Of a stretch of 38,110 nt of DNA, positions 19,413 to 29,063 are shown one piece after another (position 1 is the stretch's first letter; each line of letters opens with the position of its first letter). The translations under genes and the position numbers were made by a program. The notes below the pieces were generated by a model. That model made no database searches. It worked only from the letters and a program-made list of their open reading frames with translations, and was not told where the DNA came from. The stretch spans positions 779,379 through 817,488 of the forward strand of contig BLXT01005252.1 in assembly GCA_019648995.1 (NCBI GenBank), read 5' to 3'. The stretch is from Plakobranchus ocellatus. Its lineage: Eukaryota; Mollusca; Gastropoda; Plakobranchidae.

Positions 19413-20804
19413 TTCGCGTCAGGTAGAAAAAGAAATTATGGAGGAGCACACGGAATCAGATAGATGTTCCCTAGATCTAGTTGCAAGAGATTTTTTTCGA
19501 ATTACAATAGACTCCGATTTTTTTTATTACAAAACTACAATAGGCTCCGATTAAAAAAACTGTCTTCAAAAAGATGAGTAAAGATCAGTCAAATCGCTAG
19601 CACGTTGATCAAGTGTTCAGGCAGAAAAACGCAGTAACGTCTTGCTGGCTCAGAGCCCGATGGTGACGTTGCACGGCAACAAGGCAATTCGTTGTTCTGG
19701 AAATGTATTAAGGGCCTAAATTTGGATTTAAATTGTTCCAAGAAACACTATTTTAATTCTTTGAAATGATAGACAAAGTCAGAGAATAAATAAGGCAAGA
19801 GGAAAAGAAAGATTTAGAAACTAATTGGTCCCGAAGATAGAGTGCGAGTTAAAGAGAATGAGAAAAATTCAACTTGAGCTTAGATCTACAATTTGATCTT
19901 CGTTTTGTAAGAAAATTCTGTTGGTTTTTTTTTCCAAGTAGTTTTCAAAACCCATCCTATCGCTAGGACGGTGCAATAATTTATATATGCAATATCTGCC
20001 TCATAGAACATTTTGCTACGTCATTGCTTATGCAAAGCAACATCCACTGTTACTCTACCGATGAGGTCTACTCCCGCTACCTTTAGACAAGTTCAAGCTT
20101 ATCAAATTTTCAACGAATTTCCAACCTTGGTTTAAAAAATAATAATACAATAATCATGACCCTCTCAGCCTCCATCTCCCTCCAAACGAAAATAACACAA
20201 TGACAAACCTAAGGAAATTTATTTTTAATGAAAGGGCCCTTATTTGATTTTTATAGAAGACGTTTAAATAGCTTGAGGCCTTGTATTGAGATTAAACTTG
20301 AGATGGATCAAACTTGAGAGATATCTACTTCACATTCTATTCCAAGCTAGGCCCAAACCCCACAGATCAGTTTCGAGATGTTTCGGAAAGCTAAAAATCA
20401 GATTTGTAAGGTGTTGAAATTATGTGGGCTACTTACAGGTCAAGTTGCGCTTTAGAAAATTCTTTAAACTGTTAAACTGTTGCATTTATCTCTAGTGTAA
20501 CAATTTATCCAGCGCGGCGCATGCTTTTGCCAGCAGTGTAAACATTGGTTGGCGGGGCACAGTACGGCATCGAAAGAAAGTATATGGCTTATTTGAAATA
20601 CAAAAAATTATTGAACTAGATGCTATTCGTCCCTGCATTATTTTCATAAAGATCCATCACTCAATCGTTCCTGTAGATTATTAATTTCTTGTTGTATTAT
20701 TGTCTGATCTGTTTATAATGAAACTTGCATTGACATACACCATTTTTCTACGAGTGGAAAAAAGAGGATAGCAGGGATTATCACATCGACTAAGGAAAGA
20801 AAAG

Positions 20805-20807
<3 letters not shown>

Positions 20808-20859
<52 letters not shown>
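20808..20859. repeat. (GA)n microsatellite followed by a G run
   Basis: About 26 GA dinucleotides, then a run of eight G. The Ser-Leu-rich minus-strand frames through it are repeat translation. It lies in the loop of the foldback element. Confidence 0.97.
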
Positions 20860-20866
<7 letters not shown>

Positions 20867-21086
20867 TGAAGGAATAGAAAAACATAACAAGGAATGCTAA
20901 AGTGTAAAGTAAACGACTCCACGAATGATATTTCAGCCTTGCTCTAGGATAGGAAGAGAGATTCTAAATTAACTCAAAGGGATTTAGAGGACTAAAACGA
21001 TATTTCTCCGAAAAAGTTTTGTCCAAATTTAGGCCATAAATGTATTTCCAGAACGATGAAAATGACTTGTTGCCGTGCAACGTCAC

Positions 21087-22334
21087 TGTTAGGACTGTTG
21101 TAGTCATGTTTTCATATTAGCTGTGTTAGGGTTGAATGTTTGGTGTGTGTGTGTGTGTGAAGTGATTTGAAGTTCAGACCCCGTTGTGACACGGGCTGAG
21201 TGGAGCTGCAAGTCGGCGGGATTTTGCCTGGGTCAGACACTCCAATTTTAGCACTCGAACTGAACAGTCACGGAATGCCCCTGGTGTACTGTAGCAGATT
21301 TGTTGACTGGAGACGGAACTTTTAACCTTCTTACCACCTGAGTGCATCTACATCGGTATGATATTTTCCTGAGGCTGTGTGCATAGCCAGACTGATGGTC
21401 AAGTCTAAGTATTATGTTTCCTGTGAAGTCGAAATGGTGGTAAAACGTAATTGAATGCATTAATATTCAATGCTGGAGGCTGTGTGCCTATGCAGACCTA
21501 TGTAGACAGGTCTATGATCTACCATGTACAACTGAATTGGCACTCTTTCTTGTGCTTCTAATATTTATTGTCCCTCGCGTAAGGGCGTGTCACCTGTCTG
21601 GTGAATGACAGTGTGTCGGAGTCAGAGAAAGTCAGTGGAGAGCTTGAAGGACACGGGTAGGACTATTATTACTGTGTAAGTCAGGAACTATTGAGCGGGA
21701 CCCAGATTGTGTCGGGACGTTTCTTTATTTGGACATTTGACTGTTTGTGTTTGGAACTATATACCCTATTCTACTATAAGCTCCGCGGACGGGAATCATT
21801 GCTGGATCGTGTTTGGAAGCGTGTGCTTGTGTGGTTGAACAGTGTGGGGTTTTGTATCTATTAGTTAAATCTGTAGATTTATAACTATTTATTATATCTG
21901 TAGATTGGACCTATTAATTATATTTGTGGATTATATCTATGAACTAAATTGGTAAATTATACCTTTAAACTTTATCTAAAGATCCTATCTGTTGACTATA
22001 TTTATTGATTGTAACAATTTAATCTAAGAAGTAATTTGAGGAGAGTTTCCTCATGAGGGGATTTAAACGGTTCTACCTTATTTAATTGTATAAGATTACG
22101 TAACGCACTCTGAATAGTTACTGTCGCGCCTGCGTGCATGTATTTTATATTTGGCTCTCGTATCTTTCTGTCTACTTCTTGTGTGACTTTCCTACTTCTA
22201 CATATATTTACATTACTATTATAATATAAGTTTCTGTCGCCTATTCCCGGTGTTCTGCTTTCTTTTTGGTGTGACCTTCTTGTGCAGTCGTTTGTTGTAC
22301 CCTGTGTTTGTTGTAACCCCCGTCTATTCTAACA
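21087..22334. mobile_element. Probable solo LTR, 1248 bp, TG...CA ends with 5-bp target duplication
   Basis: Starts TGTTAGGACTG and ends TCTAACA, that is 5'-TGTTAG...CTAACA-3', the canonical TG...CA LTR termini. It is bounded by the identical 5-mer GTCAC at 21082-21086 and 22335-22339. Excising the insert plus one GTCAC restores continuity with the other arm of the foldback (GTGAC at 19663-19667 and both flanks). There is no gag/pol. A TATATA-like word lies near 21761, and an AT-rich ~25-bp motif series at 21850-22010. Orientation is unknown because the ends are symmetrical. Confidence 0.78.
21850..22015. repeat. Short irregular tandem motif inside the LTR
   Basis: Degenerate units around TATATCTGTAGATT and TATATTTGTGGATT recur every ~20-27 bases. 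It is a local AT-rich minisatellite within the solo LTR. Confidence 0.5.
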
Positions 22335-22503
22335 GTCACTATCGGCCATTTTCGGCGGTGATCTGAGACAGTAAGACGTTGCTGCGTTTTTCTGCCCAAT
22401 CACAAGCTCATCGTGTCAGCGGTTTTTGTCATCTTTTCGAAAACAGTTTTTTTTTTCTTTTCTTTTTTCTTTTTTTTTTTTAAATCGAAGCCTGCTGTAA
22501 TTC

Positions 22504-22779
22504 ACCTGAGATACCTTAAGCTAGATTTAGAAATATGTTTTAGAACCCAGAGTTTATTTTTTATTACTTAATTTGATGTGTTGAAACAGTACATGTATTA
22601 ACGAAAATGGAACTAATCGGCCAAACAAGCAGCAGTAGATTAAACCTAGAAAAAACTTTTAAATCTGATAATATATTATGAGAAAACTTTAGAATGAATA
22701 AGCAATCAACATTAACGAATAAATCCATGCATTTAAAAATCTAAAATTGTATCGCTGTTAATTTTCTAGTCCGAAAGTT
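22504..22779. other. Non-coding DNA between foldback and gap
   Basis: AT-rich sequence with no recognisable feature. Confidence 0.4.
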
Positions 22780-22795
22780 TTTTTTTTTTTTTTTT

Positions 22796-22857
22796 NNNNN
22801 NNNNNNNNNNNNNNNNNNNNNNNNNNNNNNNNNNNNNNNNNNNNNNNNNNNNNNNNN
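22796..22857. other. Assembly gap, 62 N, between poly-T and poly-A
   Basis: Sixty-two N characters, preceded by ~18 T (22778-22795) and followed by ~33 A (22858-22890) then GAAAGAAAG. The two homopolymers face each other, so the missing DNA may form a long hairpin or be a difficult T/A run. The minus-strand open frame across it is meaningless. Confidence 0.99.
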
Positions 22858-22890
<33 letters not shown>

Positions 22891-22892
<2 letters not shown>

Positions 22893-25863
22893 AAGAAAGT
22901 TGATTCTTGTCCTGAAACTGCAGGACGAATGGCGCACCCATTCCCATTCTGTGAATGATTTTCCCTCTAACCGAGCCTCGCCTAGGCCTTACTGCTATTC
23001 CAGGTCCAGAGTAAGCTTGGTATAAGCTAGGTATTACGTCGGGCTTATTAAAACCATCTTATGATCATGGTGCAGATTTTTAATGGAGTTCTCACACTTT
23101 CGTTAAGATTGGAGGCTGGATGTTCAGTTTTGAGTTGTTAGAGATACTGAATTTCATAACACTAGTTTTAGCACAGCTATGCGTGTTTGATGACACAGCG
23201 CTAAAATAGATTTAGACCTACAGATGGCCACTCTGTAATTGATAGGCAATCTTTCTAAACCTATCCATTTTTTATTAATGGCATGATGTCAGCGCGCGTG
23301 GGGATTAAAGAAAAATCTTGAACTGACAAGGTTATATTTTAGTATAGAATTTACATTATAAAAGGTCTCATTAAGAAATTACAACCATACGGTAGGCAAT
23401 GCCCACTAATGTAATAAATCTTCTCACCCGTAAGTCACAGTTATACGAAGTGCGAGCATACGCTTTTTCTAACGATTTGTGATACTCTGTGCCGAGTTTT
23501 ACGTTTCGCTTTGGTGATTCCGGTCAAGGGCTTTGAGAAAGTTATACTCTGTGGTTTTTTTTTGTTTTTTTTTTTACATAAATAAGTTTCTGTTGTAAAA
23601 TTGTTTTAAGAATTTTCGAATGATTATTATGTAGCAAGTGTGGATTACGTCGATGCCTTACTCTTTCAACCATTTGCTAGGTTCAAGCTGGAAGAAAAGA
23701 TACAAATAAAGGAGCCTGGTTGGACTCCATCAACCCAAGAATTAGCTTTAAAAAGAAGACTCGTTCATTTTCCAGTACATGGTACAAAATATGTATTATT
23801 TTTACATGAGCTCTCAATGAAACGATTTTGTTTTTCTGCACCGACCGGCTATTATCTACGCACCGTTACTGCCATTAATAGCTTACTAATTGAGACAATG
23901 AACATCTTTTTAACCGTTACAGTAAGAACAAAAAAGTCTCACAAATTATGAATATAGCCATAACCAACCAATATTCCTTGCAAAATTATAATTAAAGACG
24001 TAGACTAAAGATCGATGATTTTTTTTTTTTTTTTTAGCTTAAAGAGGACCATGTCTAGCAGCAACTTACTAGTAGTAAAGATTCTGCTAATGGTTCTTTT
24101 TGTCGCGGTCTTCAACCAAGATCCTACGCCTGACTTACTCGGATGATGCAGGAAATATCTTAGAGTAGCTTCCCCTTGTCAAACGGGTCTCAAGATGGGG
24201 AGTGAAAATAGCTATTAATTTTCCCCATCCTGAGTCTTCAGGACGAGGAGCCGCTGTACTCCCCTACCCCTTCGCAAAATATATCTCAATACATCACAAG
24301 TTGTACTAGGACAAGGCCCCTTTTTTAAGATCGGCGTATCATTTAAAAGGACTTGCCGATTATCGCAGTGAACAGAAATTGATCTGATGGCTGAAAGTTG
24401 AATTGCACATGGTAAATTAGATAAGTTCTTTTTGTGGACGTTCAATTTGTATAAATTTGGATCTGCAGAACCATGTCATTTTCAAAAATAAATAAATAAA
24501 AAGACCTTTTACTTCAGCGGCAACAACGGAGAAGACATGACAATGTTACAGCTTGCCTCCCCTTTTCTCTCCACCCATGATTGCCAAACGTAACTTGGAA
24601 AAACTTGGATATCTTTTCTAGTAATAATAATAACAATAACAATAGTTAGGGGAGATCACTTAAAACGCACTTCTTGATGATGAAGAGAGAAGTGCATTAA
24701 GGGCATTAGGGCTGTATCTACCTCGGCACCTATATACTTGCGATTCGTTCCAACGTTTTTATTAAATCGCCAGCCTTGTCTGTGCTAGTCGACGCTCGAC
24801 GCTACACGGTTTCACCCACTGTAACTAGATTTAGAATGCAAAGGTTTTGAATCTGGAGATGGGAGGCCAAGATCTAGATAGGGTGGGAAGGAGGATCTTG
24901 ACGAAGTGGAAGCTCAACTTCCTCTCAATATAGCCATTATAGGCCCAGAGTCTAATACATTTTTACTGGATCTAAATCTAGATCTATATTTATAATGTAA
25001 TGGTTCAATCCACGATAAAGCAGTTGTGCTCAGCTAAAGAATTCAGTTTAAGAACTCGCACACTTCGCTTCCAACTTTCTATAAGTTAAACCAAGTTGAA
25101 ATCGCTGGATTTTTCTCTAGATCTAGATCTTATATGATATATGGACATTTCCAAACAGGTAGGATAGAAATTCTATTCTTTGATTTCCACTTATTGCTCA
25201 AGAAATTTCTTTAGAGATTGTCAGCCATATAGATCTATTCAGTTTTTAAAACTTTTCTATTTGTCAATTTTCATTAAAAAAAATAAAAAAGAAAAAGGAC
25301 TCTTAAAAGATTTGAGCCTGCATTCTCACCACTAACAACTGATGCTATTTTATAAAAAAAATATCAGATTTTACTCGAATTTTTTAGAAGAGTTTAAATC
25401 AAAGACACCTTACTTTAGTGATTTTAGCGATATGTTGGCAATGAGGCAATTTTTAAGGCAACTGAACAATTAAAAAAATTTTGGCCTGCCAACACCTCTC
25501 AACAATTATAATAATTTCGTCCAAAAATTTTTTTAAAAAGATATATATCTTTTTAGTTCTTTAGTAAAACATTTGATCACCATAGATACCACCTTGGATA
25601 ATGCCAGGTGAGTTTTAAATTGATGAGGTTTGTTTCAAATTAAATGCAAGCGATTTCAAGGAATTGTGTTTTATTCTCACGTTATGAAATGGTTATACTG
25701 TAATATGACAGATTAGTTAGATCTAGCAGTCAAGCTTTCATAAATTAACTTTTCTTGAGTGTACCATGAAAGTCTTGCCACAGAAAGATTTCTGATCGCT
25801 CATCAAAGAGAAGAGGATGATGTAACAACTTATTCCATCTGAAGAAAAAGGAAAAAAATTAAT
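22891..25863. other. Intergenic DNA upstream of the zinc finger gene
   Basis: About 3 kb without a supportable gene. The plus-strand frame 23640-23951 lacks an ATG near its 5' end. A moderately GC-rich patch at 24700-24830, with GTCGACGCTCGACGC, could hold a transcription start of the downstream gene, but nothing confirms it. AGATCT-type words recur at 24870-25130. Confidence 0.45.
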
Positions 25864-25871
25864 CCTCTTAG

Positions 25872-26858
25872 TAGTGTTGATTCGTGATTCATATTTTTTT
25901 ATTCATGAATGAATGAATATTCAACGCATTTATTCATTGAAAAATGAATGAATAAATGGAATTTTTTTTTTTTTTTGGAGGGGGGTGAAGGAACGTAGCA
26001 CTAGCATAAATAGATGGCAAGCCTCAGGCCTGGCATTATTTTGTGAAACTGGATTATCAAGCTTCGCATGTCTTTTGCTCCTTTTAAAAAAAAATTCAAG
26101 TCTTTTATTTCAAAACAGTCAGTAAGCAAGTTCCACAAGAGGCTAAAACAAAAGACTAAAGTATATGCAGTTTTAAAAAAGAAAAGAGCAATAATCAATA
26201 CACTAGATATTTACAGAATAGTTACAGATTAAAAAAAAAAAAAAAGAAAAATACAACTAAATCCAAAGAAACTGAACTGATTAATAGTTAAAATATTATA
26301 CATCTAATATATAAAGATGTAGAGAAAGAAGAAAAAATGCTTCGAAAGTATACAGGAAAAGCTTTCAAAAAACATGAGTAAAACACTATTTAAGAGGTTT
26401 CAGCAATCATACTTTTATAGGGAAAGAAGCACAGTGGGTGGGGTCATAGGCTAGGTCTACTGCTCAATACCCGCCATCAAATCAATTGAATAATTTGCCG
26501 CCATTGAATATTCACTTGCTATTGAATAATTTGCCGCCATTGAATCATTTGCCCTCATTGAATAATTATTCGTCATTGACTGATTATTTGTCTGCATCGC
26601 TATCATAGGCACTATCTTGCGCAACTGTATCGTTTATTGTTACTCGAATAAAGGAAATGTTGCCTGCATGCAGTCGCCTGAATGGGGTTCTAAGTTACGT
26701 TCAAAGCCATTCTTTAAAATTTTTTATTCTTAGAATACAACAAAACAGTATATTTAATCAAAATATATTCAATATTCAACCTAAAATTATTCATTATTCA
26801 TTTGCAGCTGTAATATTCATGAATGAATGAATAAACTCAAATATTCACCACGACACTA
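25872..26858. mobile_element. hAT-like non-autonomous DNA transposon, 987 bp, 8-bp target duplication
   Basis: The identical 8-mer CCTCTTAG lies at 25864-25871 and 26859-26866. Between them the element starts TAGTGTTGATTCGTG and ends CACGACACTA, so the termini are inverted (TAGTGTYG...). They continue inward into inverted ATTCATGAATGAATGAATA blocks on both sides. Eight-base duplications with TA/CA-GTG-type ends are typical of hAT elements. No transposase frame is present, so it would be mobilised in trans. Confidence 0.85.
26485..26592 (+). repeat. 18-bp tandem repeat inside the hAT-like element
   Basis: Six units of exactly 18 bp starting at 26485, 26503, 26521, 26539, 26557 and 26575, consensus ATTGAATAATTTGCCGCC with increasing divergence. 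Subterminal or internal tandem repeats are common in non-autonomous elements. Confidence 0.9.
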
Positions 26859-26866
26859 CCTCTTAG

Positions 26867-28107
26867 ATGCTTCATTTCTTCCTCTAAATCTAGATCCTCA
26901 GTTACTTTCTTGTCTCTGATTACCTTTACCTGTGACACTGACCCTAGTGGGTTTTGACTCAGATCACCAGATTGGTTTGGAACATCTTGGTACTTAGATC
27001 TAGTGTATTAAGCCACGATGCCAGTTGATGTCTCAAATTTGAAAAATACAATTTTTCGTATGTTTTTGGGTTTGCTGTGAATGAATTTTAAATTTTCATC
27101 TTAACTTTTTAATTATATTGATTTTACAATGTACCTTTGTCTTTGTTTAGATTTTATTGAAATAAAATGAAATTAATGATTAAATAAGTTGTGATTTAGA
27201 TCATGGCCTTGATTTCAAAACCAGAAACTCAACTACATCATACTGATATTACATTATTAAACTTTCTTGCTATAATAAGATAAGTTGGTGAGCGCTATAG
27301 CATCCATAGAGGTCTTCCTTTCATGTGTGCATAAAGAGAAGCCTTCTATTAATTGATGCACATTTTTAAGGAAGATTTGATGTCTTGTTCACTAGATCAG
27401 AGTGAATCAACATAGTGATTTTAAAATGTACTTTGAAGCCATTTAAGTCTTTCAACTGATGTCCTGTTAATAAATTTGGTATCAGTGAAATTAGCATTTG
27501 CCAGTGTATGGACTGCTTATCAATTTTTTTTTTTATTTTTTGAAAAAATGTAATTATACGATATATATATATACATGTAAAAAAAGTAATTCTATTTTGT
27601 ACATGTACTTTTGTTTATTGAATTTTATTGGAATATAATGCACAGAATGTGCCATATTTTGCCTTTCATTTCTGGCATTTTATTCATCGAAATGTAAGGA
27701 CTTGTTGAGTCACAGTTCCTTCTTCTCTCTTTCTCTTTATCTCTTACATTTCTCTCTCTTGCTCTCTATCTCTCATTTTTATTTTTTTTTCCTTACATTT
27801 TCACTTTTTTTGTTCTCTTTTCATGTTTTAATTTTTGTGATTAAAAAAAATAAACTTTGCAGTTGGTAAATCTTTCTTAAAAAAATTACATGTTATTTTT
27901 CAACAGTCTTACCAGCCACAAAATGAATGTTTAATTTAGAAATATGTATCTTTTAAGATTGTTGATTTATCAAATGTACAGAATCATGACTGAGGTTTAG
28001 AGTGAGCCTATTTACTCATGTACAGTAAATTATGTAGTGAAAGCAGTAATGCATGATGATAATGAAGATGATGGATTTGTTTTTACTCTCTTTCATTTTT
28101 ATTTCAG
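26867..28107. other. Upstream of the zinc finger coding exon, partly intron
   Basis: AT-rich, with a CT-rich stretch at 27720-27800 and a short TA run near 27562. The first coding exon is preceded by a good acceptor (TTTTTATTTCAG at 28107), so at least the 3' part of this region should be an intron behind an unidentified 5'UTR exon. Confidence 0.55.
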
Positions 28108-29063
28108 GAAGTTTCATCCAAAAATGGTTCAAGCTCGAAAGAATGCACCATCAAAGCAATTTAAAAAATTATCTGTGGCAAGTTGCAAAGTATGTTGGGC
28201 TTGCAGAGGACTGTTCACTGAAATCGATGACTTACCTGTGAAGGATCATTTACAGCTTTGCTGCCAGACAAATCCTCTACTAAGCAAGGAGAAATTTGAA
28301 TACTTTGTTTGTGATAGATCTGATTATGCAATTTTCACAGGTCTGAAAGCAAGCCTTGATAGATTTTTGGATGATGAAAAAAGCATTAAAAACTTAAAGT
28401 CCGCCTTTCCTAGGCATCTAGTGAAGCATTTAATAGATCTGAGAGTTTCTGCTTTCCCATCAGTTCGTGAAATAGAACAAGGAAAGTCCAGTAAAACTCC
28501 AAGCAATCGTGATGAAGACAAGCCTTCCTACTACATTGTTTCAAATAAGGAATGTCAAACAAACATAGAATGTGATACAAAATCCGCAGCGTCACTTTGT
28601 CAGGGGCCAGAAGGTAATTCGGTTTATGAGGCTCTTGCATCTATTGTTAAATGTGAGGTGCTTGATTCATGTGATATGGAGGCTGTCTCTGAAAATGCAG
28701 CGGTTAGCCCTTTACCAAGTGTAGAAGGGACTGTCAGCGGTAAATCACATTTGGATAGTGATGATGAGTTGATACTTTTGAGAGACAGTTACAAAGAGGA
28801 AAAAGATGATGTTGTGAGCTTTGTTTGTAAACTCTGCTCTTATAATGCTTCAACTGCAAAACAAATGCTTCGACATCAGAGATCCCATAATGATGGACAG
28901 TTATTTGAATGTAAAGCTTGTAAGTTTACAACCTTGTGGCGAAGGGATTGGAATACTCATATGCAACAGAAGCATAGAAACAAAACCTTTCTGTGCCACT
29001 TTTGTGCAGCACAGCTCCCGACAAGTACAGCTTTGGATCAACACATTGTGTCTACTCATGCAG
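28108..29063 (+). CDS. Zinc finger gene, first coding exon
   Basis: Acceptor TTTCAG|GAAGTTTC, start ATG 16 bases in. Encodes residues 1-313: a Cys/His cluster (CKVCWAC...HLQLC), an acidic linker and fingers 1-3. Donor CAG|GTATTT, phase 1. Read-through of the donor meets a stop after four codons, so intron retention would give a three-finger protein. Confidence 0.92.

Larger units (their letters stand above)
19499..22503. mobile_element. Foldback (long inverted repeat) element, right arm split by an LTR
   Basis: The left arm (about 19499-19726) is the diverged reverse complement of two right-arm pieces. The outer piece (about 22340-22503) shares GGCAGAAAAACGCAGYAACG, CTGTYTTCRAAAAGATGA and the outer GAATTACA...CYGATT block. 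The inner piece (about 21022-21086) shares TTGTTGCCGTGCAACGTCAC and CCAAATTTAGG. Without the insertion at 21087-22334 the element would be about 1.75 kb. No transposase frame is seen, so it is non-autonomous. Flanking AATT on both sides could be a target duplication, but this is weak. Confidence 0.8.

Noticed and set aside
20681-20922. Ser-Leu repeat frames on the minus strand
   Set aside because: Translation of the GA/CT microsatellite.
22741-22947. Frame spanning the N block
   Set aside because: Crosses an assembly gap and homopolymers.
23640-23951. 103-residue plus-strand frame
   Set aside because: Begins with GTG rather than ATG, has no recognisable domain, and no convincing splice context.
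28037-28123. Upstream in-frame ATG extending the zinc finger protein by 29 residues
   Set aside because: A strong acceptor at 28096-28107 lies between it and the next ATG, so this part is probably intron.
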